A DNA stretch of 64,000 bases from Acholoe squamosa (Eukaryota > Annelida > Polychaeta > Phyllodocida > Polynoidae). This document shows, one piece after another, positions 9,742 through 20,486 of this stretch. The stretch spans positions 868,001-932,000 of the forward strand of contig OX439049.1 in assembly GCA_949317995.1 (NCBI GenBank). Reading direction: 5' to 3'. The notes beneath the pieces are model-generated. The model did no database searches, had not been told where the DNA came from, and worked only from the letters and a program-made list of their open reading frames with translations. A program made the translations under genes and the position numbers. Position 1 is the stretch's first letter; each line of letters begins with the position of its first letter.

Positions 9742-10484
9742 GTGTCCATCTGTTGGTGTCTCCTTGTACCCGAGGGTAAATGCATTTAGTATGCCAGAGG
9801 CACTGTTCCTTACGCTGGACTCCTGATACCTGGATCGTAACCTGCAGCGAGGATGGACGCTAACCCGAACACCCAAAGGACTACAACATCTAACCGGGTC
9901 TCCATCTTCCCATCTTCATCAGGGCACATCATAACAGCAACGTGGTTTGCCACCACACATATGTCGCCGGGTGGAGCTGCAGAAACCAGTCGTTCCAGGT
10001 TCGCCGGAAGTCCGGTATATTGTAAGGGTGATCCTGCTACCCTGGTAGGACACCTATATTTCATATTTTGTATAAATCTATTTTTATATCGTATATTATA
10101 TTCTTGTAAGTAAAAGTCAAAATTTTTTCGGGTTATTTACCCCACCTCGGGTCGGTAAAAACATTGTAAAAATTTATTAATATCACCTTACTACACATCG
10201 AATATTCTTCGTCGCGTCTCATGTTTAATAATAACACGCGTGTAACATTATCACCATAGGTCGATGGTCCATAAGGGGCCACTTCCTATTTTTGTTATTA
10301 TTTATAAACACTTCGGGTTATATACGATGATGCCTTATTGTGTACATATAACTTATAATGCCCCTTAAATGTTCTATATTTAATACGAACTGTGTATATA
10401 TAGACTTACCTATTTATTTATAACACCACTGTATAAAGTCAACAATAGTTACTTGTTAATTACACCCAACCCTAGGTAAAGTCT
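9742..10484 (+). other. 3' untranslated stretch of the retrotransposon
   Basis: About 740 bp between ORF3 and the purine-rich tract. It begins moderately GC-rich and becomes strongly AT-rich after about 10040. No convincing gene is visible; short frames here lack any recognisable motif. Confidence 0.6.
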
Positions 10485-10495
10485 AGTGGGGGTGG
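10485..10495 (+). promoter_or_regulatory. Polypurine-like tract (plus-strand primer)
   Basis: AGTGGGGGTGG lies directly before the TG that begins the predicted 3' LTR, the position expected for the plus-strand primer. It contains two T residues, so it is not a perfect purine run. Confidence 0.5.
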
Positions 10496-10859
10496 TGTAG
10501 GGGCCGGCATCATTGTATATATATTAGTGCCGTTCATCCGAGAGACGTGTTCGTGTGGTGCTTGTTCCTTCTATGCTAGCTAGGTGTCGCTTTGCGATAC
10601 CTCGTTGGTACAAGAGGGGGCAGCACCATGCCTCGCGTCCAGCTCCTACTAAGGAGCCGGACGAGCGGCAGAAGGGGACTGGACATGGTCCAGTCCAGAC
10701 GCTAATACTTTGTCATCAGAGAGATTAAATAAAGTCCTACCCGAGAGGTAGGGGTTTCTGGGGCTTTGCCCAACCCGAACTACTCGTGTTGTGTTGGTAC
10801 ATCTAGTGGTAAGCGAGCCAAAGAGCCACCCAACATATAAGTCAATACGAACCATTACA
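10496..10859 (+). repeat. 3' LTR
   Basis: A 364-bp segment that begins TGTAG and ends TTACA (short TGTA/TACA inverted ends) directly after the purine-rich tract. A TATA-like run lies at 10516-10523 and AATAAA at 10728-10733, the order expected for U3-R-U5. Two hairpins precede the polyadenylation signal: GCTCC/GGAGC near 10642-10657, and a 9-bp perfect pair at 10676-10684 and 10688-10696. The call rests on position and end signals because the 5' LTR is outside the window. Confidence 0.65.
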
Positions 10860-11353
10860 TGTGTAAGCTGCAGCTAATATAGCCAATCCTGACACCATAA
10901 CACCCTGTGTGTAAGCTGCAGCTATTTAGCCAATCCTGACACCATAACACCCTGTGTGTAAGCTGCGGCTAATATAGCCAATCCTGACACCATAAAACCC
11001 TGTGTGTAAGCTGCAGCTAATATAGCCAATCCATACACCATAAAACCCTGTGTGTAAGCTGCAGCTAATTTAGCCAATCCTGACACCATAAAACCCTGTG
11101 TGTAAGCTGCAGCTAATATAGCCAATGCTGACACCATAACAACCTGTGTGTAAGCTGCAGCTAATATAGCCAATCCTGACACCATAAAACCCTGTGTGTA
11201 AGCTGCAGCTAATATAGCCAATCCTGACACCATAAAACCCTGTGTGTAAGCTGCAGCTAATTAGCCAATCCTGACACCATAACACCCTGTGTGTAAGCCG
11301 CAGCTAATATAGCCAATCCTGACACCATAACACCTTGTGTGTAAGCTGTGGCT
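10860..11353. repeat. 48-bp minisatellite, about 10 copies
   Basis: The tandem unit starts TGTGTAAGCTGCAGCTAATA and continues through AGCCAATCCTGACACCATAA. Copies differ by a few substitutions and small indels (one lacks TA in AATATAGCC). The period of 48 is a multiple of three, so it keeps open a spurious minus-strand frame. Confidence 0.95.
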
Positions 11354-11528
11354 TTTTGACCACATCACACCTGTGGTGCTCGTTTTAGAAATATCCTATA
11401 GTCAGGGTGCTGCTTATACCTGTGGGTTTTACCATAATAGACCACAGTCAGGAACAGGAACCTTTTCATGCCTCAGGTACGGCTTTTATCTTTGTCCTGA
11501 AATGAGGTTGCAGATTATACATCAATGC
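11354..11528. other. Short spacer between arrays
   Basis: About 175 bp without a recognised feature. Its edges contain drifted pieces of the neighbouring arrays (GTAAGCTGTGGC, GCTTATACCTGTGG). Confidence 0.5.
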
Positions 11529-13028
11529 AGCTTATACATGTGTGTGGCTTATACATGAGTGTGGCTTATACATGAGTGTGGTTTATATACATGAGTGTGG
11601 CTTGTACATGAGTATGGCTTATACATGAGTGTGGTGTATACGTGAGTGTGGCTTATACATGAGTGTGGCTTATACATGAGTGTGGCTTATATACATGAGT
11701 GTGGCTTATATACATGTGTGTGGCTTATACATGAGTGTGGCTTATACATGAGTGTGGCTTATACATGTGTGTGGCTTATACATGAGTGTGGCTTATACAT
11801 GAGTGTGGTTTATATACATGAGTGTGGCTTATACATGAGTATGGCTTATACATGAGTGTGGTTTATATACATGAGTGTGGCTTATACATGAGTGTGGCTT
11901 ATACATGAGTGTGGCTTATATACATGAGTGTGGCTTATATACATGTGTGTGGCTTATACATGAGTGTGGCTTATACATGAGTGTGGCTTATACATGGGTG
12001 TGGCTTATACATGGGTGTGGCTTATACATGGTTGTGGCTTATACATGGGTGTGGCTTATACATGGGTGTGGCTTATACATGGGTGTGGTGTATACGTGAG
12101 TGTGGCTTATACATGAGTGTGGCTTATATATGAGTGTGGCTTATACATGGGTGTGGCTTATACATGGGTGTGGCTTATACATGGGTGTGGCTTATACATG
12201 AGTGTGGCTTATACATGGGTGTGGCTTATACATGAGTGTGGTTTATATACATGAGTGTGGCTTATACATGAGTGTGGCTTATATACATGAGTGTGGCTTA
12301 TATATATATGGGTGTGGCTTATATACATGAGTGTGTCTTATATACATGAGTGTGGCTTATACATGAGTATGGCTTATACATGAATGTGGCTTATATACAT
12401 GAGTGTGGCTTATATACATGTGTGTGGCTTATACATGAGTGTGGCTTATACATGAGTGTGGCTTATACATGGGTGTGGCTTATACATGGGTGTGGCTTAT
12501 ACATGAGTGTGGCTAATACATGAGTGTGGCTTATACATGGGTGTGGCTTATACATGAGTGTGGCTAATACATGAGTGTGGCTTATACATGGGTGTGGCTT
12601 ATACATGAATGTGGCTTATATACATGAGTATGGCTTATATACATGAGTGTGGCTTGTACATGAGTGTGGCTTATACATGGATGTGGCTTATATGTGAGTG
12701 TGTCTTATACATGAGTGTGGCTTATACATGGGTGCGGCCTTTATGTGAGTATGGCTTATACATGAGTGTGGCTTATACATGTGTGTGGCTCATACATGAG
12801 TGTGGCTTATATACATGAGTGTGACTTATATACATGAGTGTGGCTTGTACATGAGTGTGGCATATACATGAGTGTGGCTTATATACATGAGTGTCACTTA
12901 TATACATGAGTGTGGCCTGTACATGAGTGTGGCTTATATACATGAGTGTGGCTTATACATGAGTGTGGCTTATATACATGAGTATGGCTTATATACATGA
13001 GTGTGGCTTATATACATGAACGTGGCTG
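11529..13028. repeat. 18/20-bp minisatellite, roughly 80 copies
   Basis: Tandem unit GTGTGGCTTATACATGAG (18 bp), mixed with a 20-bp form carrying an extra TA (TTATATACATG). Common variants are GGGTGTGG and TGTGTGG. All frames open in it are repetitive and are not genes. Confidence 0.95.
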
Positions 13029-13037
13029 AGTGTATTA

Positions 13038-13446
13038 ATGATTCATGACAGGCATGATAAATGAATGAATTAGCAGTGCTGAATGCATCATGACAGGCAT
13101 GATACATGAATGCATTAACAGTGTATTTATGTACCATGACAGGCATGATACATGAATGCATTAGCAGTGTATTTATGTATCATGACAGGCATGATACATG
13201 AATGCATTAGCAGTGTATTTATGTATCATGACAGGCATGATACATGAATGCATTAGCAGTGTTTTTATGTATCATGACAGGCATGATACATGAATGCATT
13301 AACAGTGTTTTTATGTATCATGACAGGCATGATACATGAATGCATTAGCAGTGTATTTATGTATCATGACAGGCATGATACATGAATGCATTAGCAGTGT
13401 ATTTATGTATCATGACAGGCATGATACATGAATGCATTAGCAGTGT
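13038..13446. repeat. 46-bp minisatellite with an internal palindrome, about 9 copies
   Basis: Period 46 (for example AGGCATGATACATG at 13141 and 13187). Each full unit contains ATGTATCATG, a 5-base spacer ACAGG, and CATGATACAT: 10-bp perfect inverted arms. The remainder is AATGCATTAGCAGTGTATTT. The first two units are degenerate. Confidence 0.95.
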
Positions 13447-13837
13447 AGCGAAACAAGAATCCAAAATTGACAGCGGACTGGACATACCTTGACAACGAGT
13501 TGACACAAAAGTAAATCCTCCATTTTTGAAGCTTATGTACCAAATCTGACGAAATGCTTTGTACATAACATAGTTAAAACCTTATTCTAACTCCCTGTCA
13601 GGTAGATTGCTTGATATTAAGGCTGAATTTAACATAAAAAAATAGTAAACTTTCAAAGCGAGCGACTGGCCGTGCGTCTTCGCCATTCTGTCAACACTAC
13701 AGGTGCCACCGCCTGGTGTGTACAGAATGGATTAGGCTATAGACTGGCACAGCTCTGTCTCAACGTACTCACGGTAGTAGGTCTACGAAAATGTGAGTTG
13801 CAGCAGGTCACCAGCTTAACCATACGTTAACATGAAA

Positions 13838-13903
13838 CCAAGATGGCGGAGGGCCGTCTCGTCGACTAGCAATAGAAAACAATGGATTCTATCAATTGTA
13901 AAG
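13838..13903 (+). promoter_or_regulatory. Possible transcription start and first coding exon (YY1 motif, ATG, splice donor)
   Basis: CCAAGATGGCGG at 13838-13849 matches the YY1 consensus typical of metazoan core promoters. An ATG at 13882 opens a short frame (MDSINCK) that runs into a good donor, AAG|GTAAAT, with GT at 13904-13905. No matching downstream exon was recognised, so this is a weak call. Confidence 0.25.
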
Positions 13904-15427
13904 GTAAATATTTAGAATTAATGGTGGAAACCATGTTATATATGCAGGGTTTGCTAGAAGCATTCGCCTCCGGCTCATGCTTCTATCACCCCCTGAAGCC
14001 AACGAGTTCAAGTCTAATCATTATATATTACATTCGTATTATTCTACATATTCTATCATGTAATTCATTTACTAAACAGCTAAAGAAACACATGAAATGT
14101 CCAGGAGTCTTTACATTCATCTAACAAAGTGCTATAGAGCTATCTCCTAAAATCAAATTTTTGAGGGATTTCCATCATGGTAAAGCTACCCAACCATGTG
14201 TAGGTAATGTTTGCACACAGCTAACCACCCTGTGAGGTAGCCACTGGTAGCAGGGGCTAAGGTTCTGTAACTCATTCTATTAAAACAAGTCTGGACAGGT
14301 GACTCCGTAGGTGGGGGAGGTGTATTGATTTAATACCCCCACAGTGGTAACACACCTGGCATCACCTATACAAGCATGGGGGGGCACTGTCACTTTGGTG
14401 ATATGTACCCAGGGAGGGGTTGTTTCACATATATGTGTGGGCAGCTTGCAAGGGTATTTTCGACACTCTAACTCTTCTGGCTTTGGTTATAAACAGCATC
14501 CCCAATTCAAATTTTCCTATACTGTTCATTTTCTACCTGAGCAAGGGCATATTTTCTCTGAAATATCATTAAAATCACAAATTAATACTTGACAATTCCC
14601 TAAGCAGGGGTCTATGTTCTTCCTATGTAAAGTCAAGCGTTGCATTGCTTCCATTTGGACACCCATGCCAATAAAAAAAACACAAATCAACAGCCACAGG
14701 TCTCCTGGATCAGCACTGCAGTTGGTAGGCAATATTTCACAGAAAACCCTCCCCACCACATCACACACAGCACCAATTAGGCAGTGCATACAGGTAAGCT
14801 GATACTTTACACATACGTTATTAAGCTATTAATCTATGTTTAACCCAGGACGAGGTGGGGTTTGCTGGGAATAACCCCGACCACGCAGCGGGGGGGCCTA
14901 CCTGGGTAAACCGAGTGGCCATGTTAATTTTCTTCCTCGGCGGGTGCCTGACTTTCCACCCATTTTTCATATTGAATCCAAGCATGTCAGCTCCTGTACT
15001 CCTACCACCAACAAATATACGATCCCTACTTGCTATTCACATAAATTTTGGCTCCATTATATTCAAATTAAATGAGAATCCAATGAATTTACATAGCGAT
15101 CCATCGCCACAGGCCATTTCTTCTTGTTTACGAAGCGGAGAGGTGCTCGGATGTAACCTGACATAATTTCAGCTGAAGAACTGGGTCAAGTACACGCCAT
15201 GCAAGGGATGGCTGACCGTGACTCGCTTATGATGGAAAAATCATTGGTTTCTTATTTATTTTGAATGTTATGGAGTCCTTTGGCATGGCGTGTTCATCTA
15301 GAATACCTTAGGATGTTTCCCTGTTAATAACTCGACATGGCACCATTGGATTCTATACTAACAAGGTGTGCAAAGCCCCAGGTATGTCGGACAACTTATT
15401 CAAATCCATCATATACATTGGCTTCTA

Positions 15428-15500
15428 CTGAGTGGAGTAGTGGACAGAACGTCTGTCTATTGCCACAGTGGCCGGGATACAATTCCCATAGAGCCCTGAA
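15428..15500 (+). repeat. Possible tRNA-derived SINE fragment
   Basis: An A-box-like AGTGGAGTAGTGG at 15431-15443 is followed about 30 bp later by a degenerate B box, GGGATACAATTCCC (15474-15487). The spacing suits a tRNA head. No target-site duplication or tail was found. Confidence 0.35.
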
Positions 15501-16168
15501 CGGTTTTAACTGGAAATGTATGGCGAGGTTGACTTTGTATACTTTTGTATACTTTTCCAATTTATTAACATGTCCAGATTCTAACCAAGCCATTCTTGGA
15601 CTAGAAATAAAGGTCTGAGAATGTGGTTAAACCCCGATAACAGAACTGGGTTATGACTAAAAAGGCACAGTCTAAGCCAGAATCGTGAGATAATGACTCA
15701 TTTACACACCGGAGTCTAAAACCAATGCCCGTCTCAAATAAGCACTGGGGTAACAACAGAGTATTAAAATCAATATAAAGCACAATATAAAGCACTTACA
15801 ACACAAAGCTATTGAAATCTACAAGCATGTGGGATGATTAAAGGGTACTAAGATAAAGCATACTCAGTTTAACCAGGTAGGCCATATCACGTGTCTCCTT
15901 TATAAAGTCATAGTGGATCTTGTTACTGTTCACCTTTAAAGCTACACCTATATTAGTATGGTCTCCAATCATCACACTTTGACCCTTTAATTTTGTTCAT
16001 GAAATATTGCTATATATTCAGGCATTAACCACAATTACCTTAAAGCGATTTCGAAAGCTAATTTCTCCTACCCCCAGCCCTCAAACAAGACAGGTGCTCA
16101 TTTAAGATCTACTTCTACTGCTTAAGAAGTAATTCAGGAAGCCCAAGATATATTTGAAGACCTCTACC

Positions 16169-17598
16169 CCTGGTGTTTATAAAAGACTGGTGTTTATAAA
16201 AGACTGGTGTTTATAAAAGACTGGTGTTTATAAAAGACTGGTGTTTATAAAAGACTGGTGTTTATAAAAGACTGGTGTTTATAAAAGACTGGTGTTTATA
16301 AAAGACTGGTGTTTATAAAAGACTGGTGTTTATACAAAGACTGGTGTTTATACAAAGACGGGTGTTTATACAAGACTGGTGTTTATACAAGACTGGTGCT
16401 TATACAAGACTGGTGTTTATACAAAGACTGGTGTTTATACAAAGACGGGTGTTTATACAAGACTGGTGTTTATACAAAGACTGGTGTTTATACAAGACTG
16501 GTGCTTATACAAGACTGGTGCTTATACAAGACTGGTGCTTATACAAGACTGGTGTTTATACAAAGACTGGTGTTTATACAAAGACGGGTGTTTATACAAG
16601 ACTGGTGTTTATACAAAGACTGGTGTTTATACAAGACTGGTGCTTATACAAGACTGGTGCTTATACAAGACTGGTGTTTATACAAAGACTGGTGTTTATA
16701 CAAAGACTGGTGTTTATACAAAGACTGGTGTTTATACAAGACTGGTGCTTATACAAGACTGGTGTTTAAACAAGACTGGTGTTTATACAAGACTGGTGCT
16801 TATACAATACTGGTGCTTATACAAAGACGGGTGTTTATACAAGACTGGTGTTTATACAAAGACTGGTGCTTATACAAGACGGGTGTTTATACAAAGACTG
16901 GTGCTTATACAAGACTGGTGTTTAAACAAGACGGGTGTTTATACAAGACTGGTGTTTATACAAGACTGGTGTTTATACAAGACTGGTGTTTATACAAGAC
17001 TGGTGTTTAAACAAGACTGGTGTTTAAACAAGACTGGTGTTTATACAAAGACTGGTGTTTATACAAGACTGGTGCTTATACAAAGACGGGTGTTTATACA
17101 AAGACTGGTGCTTATACAAGACTGGTGTTTAAACAAGACTGGTGTTTATACAAGACTGGTGCTTATACAAAACTGGTGTTTATACAAGACTGGTGTTTAT
17201 ACAAGACTGGTGCTTGTACAAGACTGGTGTTTATACAAGACTGGTGTTTAAACAAGACTGGTGTTTATACAAGACTGGTGCTTATACAAAACTGGTGTTT
17301 ATACAAGACTGGTGTTTAATCAAGACTGGTGCTTGTACAAGACTGGTGTTTATACAAGACTGGTGCTTATACAAGACTGGTGCTTATACAAGACTGGTGT
17401 TTATACAAGACTGGTGTTTATACAAAGACTGGTGTTTATACAAGACTGGTGCTTATACAAAACTGGTGTTTATACAAGACTGGTGCTTATACAAAGACTG
17501 GTGTTTATACAAGACTGGTGTTTATACAAGACTGGTGTTTATACAAGACTGGTGCTTATACAAGACTGGTGTTTATACAAGACTGGTGCTTATACACA
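16169..17598. repeat. 17/18-bp minisatellite, roughly 80 copies
   Basis: Unit CTGGTGTTTATACAAGA (17 bp), or 18 bp with an extra A (ACAAAGA). The first 150 bp or so (to about 16330) is a uniform block of TGGTGTTTATAAAAGAC. After that, copies alternate TATACAAGAC and TATACAAAGAC with GTGCTT, GACGGG and TTTAAAC variants. Mixed periods let all three plus-strand frames stay open for up to about 290 codons; these are repeat artefacts. Confidence 0.95.
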
Positions 17599-18399
17599 AC
17601 AATACACTCTCAGTCCAAATTGTAAATACGCAGCACAAACCGGTGTAGTACATACAGTACAACTCCAATCAGGGCAATAGGATTGTACTAACATGAACTA
17701 CCCCTGCAGACCCGCATAATAAACAATCCACTGTAAAACTGGTGCGCTGGGCTGACGGTGTATGGTCACATGTTGTGTGAGGCAGTGCTACTGGTGCCTT
17801 GAAGCCTTGCTGCCAATATATCCCTGTTCCCACATGTCTTACATAATACTCTACAGCCTGAATAGTGCCCCCAGGATTAACCCTTTAAGGGTTGCTAATG
17901 GAGAAGTGGTTGTCATGATGCACCAATGAAGTGCTGCCAGGTCTGGGGGGGGTCTGCATAGTGCCCTGGTGAGTAACCTGCCAATGACAACCAAAGGGCA
18001 TGATACGTTATTGTATTATGAGCCCCTAAAGGGTTAAGCTCCTTTATGGTCAACAAATGCAGCCCTGACCCCCCCCCCCTCCATGCTTAAGCTGTGTACG
18101 TGTACACTGCAGCCTTAGTGTGTGTTTATGATTGCTATAGTCAGGCCTAAAGTGGTACATGGGAATTATAAGGCCATGCTTAGCCAGCCCAAGATCTAGT
18201 CTGGTGGTTTCAAGTCACCAAATCATTTAGACCACCTTAAGAGTTGCCAAAATTGGGGACTGTTTATGGGCTAGAAATGGCCTAAAGAGGTGGTGGTCAT
18301 ATTTTAAAAAATGGTAAAAGTCACTAAATTTCTAAATTATAAAGACATTGCTTTTTGTTTTGTTTACTATTGATTGTTGAATTGTGAATCAACCCCATG
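17599..18399. other. No gene recognised
   Basis: About 800 bp of single-copy-looking DNA. Notable only for a palindrome AACCCTTTAAGGGTT near 17880 and a matching CCTAAAGGGTTAA near 18025, possibly remnants of a small inverted-repeat element. Confidence 0.4.
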
Positions 18400-19155
18400 G
18401 TTTGTCAGACACACATCTACTCTGTCTAAAAATAAACTCAGAGTTCATGTAACTAGAGTCAAAGTTATGTGCAACATACTTTAACCATGTCTTGGCCTAC
18501 GTCAATATAAGCCCCAGAGCTCAGGTCAGGGGTGGAGTTGGTGGGTTTGGGAAGACAAAAAAAATTCAGACCCCTCTTAGGGGGGGGGGGGACAAAAAAG
18601 TTTTCGCCCCATTTGAGCAAAAAAGCCTGCGCACCAATAAAGAATACAATGGGGGGACAGAAAACTTTACAGACCCCCCTGAGAGGGGGAAAAAAAGTTT
18701 CGCCCCGTTTGAGCAAAAAAGCCTGCACACCAATAAAGAATACAATGGGGGGACAGAAAAATTTACAGACCCCTCTGAGGGGGGGACGGATAAAATTTCA
18801 CCATGCATGCACAGAATCTAACAAATCCATCCCCTGTTGTTAAAAACTGACCATTCCATAAGGCACACATTAACCCTGTCTTGGCCTAAGTGAATTGAAG
18901 CCTCACAGAGCAGGTGGCATGTCCATGTAATTTGAAGAGCTCTAGTAACGGGTTATGTGAAGAGCATATTTACTATATGTTTTGGCCTAAGTGGAAAAAA
19001 CTCCCAGAGCTCAAGTAAGGAGTCAATATTATGTGAAGCACACATTTACTGTGTTTCAGCCTAAGTCAATGTAAACCCCAGAGTTCAAGTTATGTGAATC
19101 ATGCATTTACTATTTCTTGGCCTAAGTGAATATAAACCCCAGAGACCAGCAGTGC
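18400..19155. repeat. Degenerate repeat block including a 96-bp direct repeat
   Basis: Drifted copies of a unit with CTTGGCCTAAGT...AACCCCAGAGCTCA recur at about 18490, 18880, 18985, 19055 and 19115. Inside lies a better-conserved direct repeat with period 96 (CGCCCC at 18605 and 18701, with GAGCAAAAAAGCCTGC and AATAAAGAATACAATGGGG). It has G-rich runs and no coding signal. Confidence 0.75.
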
Positions 19156-20484
19156 TCAGCTGGTGACTCCACCAGGAATCAATCTACCTGGTGTACCTGG
19201 TCCTGGCATGGAAAGGGAAGCTGGTGAGATCTAATTTCCCCTGGGACCAGCTGGAAAGGAGGCAGACAGGGAGGGTGGATGAGTGGAGTGGTTAATATCG
19301 CCTACTGCTGTGTATCTGGTTCATGTTAAACAGTGGCAGCAGTCTCAGAGTCTCAGTGGACGATTTACCTGCGGTGGCTACAGGTAAGATGGTGTTTACA
19401 AACATGGTAAAGATTTAGCACTTGGCTAGGGGCTTGGTTATATAGCATGCAATCTGGATCAGACTGCTTCCCAGGAACACAACATGCATGCTGATATCAG
19501 CAACTTCTGATCTCACATGACTGCTGGTACGCAAATGAGTACCATCGCGATATTCAGAGATCAGAACTGTCCTGAACACACATGCACATAAACTAGAAAC
19601 CTCGCTATACTGTATACATATGTAGAGAACCTATAGCTTTGATAGTTTAATTTTAGCTACAGCTATACACATAAAACCTAGAATGTTGGCAGTATCATTG
19701 TACTTGGTAAGTCTAGCCATACAGTCCACATTTAACACTTGGCTTGGGGCTGGCTGGTATACATTGTAGGACATTTGGGATTGTATCAAACCAGTCAAAC
19801 CGATACATGAAGACAATTACTTGTACCATGTAGATACTCAACAATATACTGAACTCATCTAGGATGATAGACCTGATTTAGTCTGAGATCCAGGATTTGG
19901 AAAGGGGGTGACCTCCCCCTCCCATATTTGTGGCTTAACTTTTTATGCAAAATATTGACTACAGATATGAGAGAGGTCACACCCTTCCAAGTATATAATA
20001 TACACCTTTTTACACCTTAACGATATTCAGTCTAGATGGCAACAGTGCCACTTAGGGCCTGTACAAAATAGAGTAGCCATGGGTATTACTGGCATGGGAG
20101 GTATTACTGGCACCGTAGCATTGTGCAGCGGATTTAGCTATATGCTTTTTAGATATTTTCTCACTTTGAGACCCTTCTTTAGACCTTTCTCCCCCCAGCC
20201 TATGTGCAGAATAGTGAGAAAATCAGGTTTGTATGTCCTGATATTTCCCATTGATTTTGCAGTTGCTGATTCACCAACCAGCAGAAATGAGCTTTTATGG
20301 CTTTTCCTAACTGTGTGCTCAACTTAATGCCACTGTTTACCCCACTCAAATTGAATCTCAGAACAACTTTAGGGATATTTCCAATACCATTTGCCCTTCA
20401 AAACAGTCATTTTGAAATTAATGTCAATAATGGTGGATTTGATAGGGGGTGCCAGTAATAACAACAGATCTGCTCAGTCGTTGG
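19156..20484. other. No gene recognised
   Basis: About 1.3 kb of AT-rich single-copy-looking DNA. A consensus-like donor CAG|GTAAGA occurs near 19382 but nothing coding leads into it. No domain was recognised in any frame. Confidence 0.4.
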
Positions 20485-20486
20485 TA

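Larger units (their letters stand above)
1..10859 (+). mobile_element. Ty3/gypsy-type LTR retrotransposon with a third ORF (5' end outside window)
   Basis: The segment reads, in order, gag, pol in the -1 frame, a structured spacer, a large ORF3, an AT-rich 3' untranslated stretch, a purine-rich tract and a 3' LTR. The domain order protease, RT, RNase H, integrase is the Ty3/gypsy (Metaviridae) order; copia elements place integrase before RT. All three frames are open with no internal stop, so the copy looks young. The 5' LTR, primer binding site and gag start lie before base 1, so LTR identity and target-site duplication cannot be checked here. The element ends directly against a 48-bp satellite array, suggesting insertion into that array or at its edge. 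Confidence 0.93.
13447..16168. other. Mostly single-copy DNA without a proven gene
   Basis: About 2.7 kb. I see no conserved protein motif on either strand. It includes a YY1-type site followed by a possible first exon (13838-13903) and a tRNA-SINE-like fragment (15428-15500), listed separately. Confidence 0.5.

Noticed and set aside
10922..12818. Repetitive frames in the 48-bp and 18/20-bp arrays
   Set aside because: Periods divisible by three keep frames open by chance; there is no start context, domain or non-repetitive sequence.
14855..15166. 103-codon plus-strand frame and an antisense ATG with a CAG|GTAGGC donor
   Set aside because: No conserved motif in the plus frame; the antisense exon would encode only seven residues, with no downstream exon recognised.
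10860..17598. CRISPR-like appearance of regularly spaced repeats
   Set aside because: Repeats are contiguous units without unique spacers, and the genome is eukaryotic.
16309..17680. Long plus-strand frames (up to 290 codons) in the 17/18-bp array
   Set aside because: All three frames are open at once and the translations are pure repeat; they arise from the stop-free unit, not from a gene.
18566..18843. Overlapping ~100-codon frames in the G-rich direct repeat
   Set aside because: Open on both strands, made of the 96-bp repeat, with no domain.
19370..19395. Consensus splice donor CAG|GTAAGA
   Set aside because: No open coding frame or acceptor pairs with it; expected by chance at this length.
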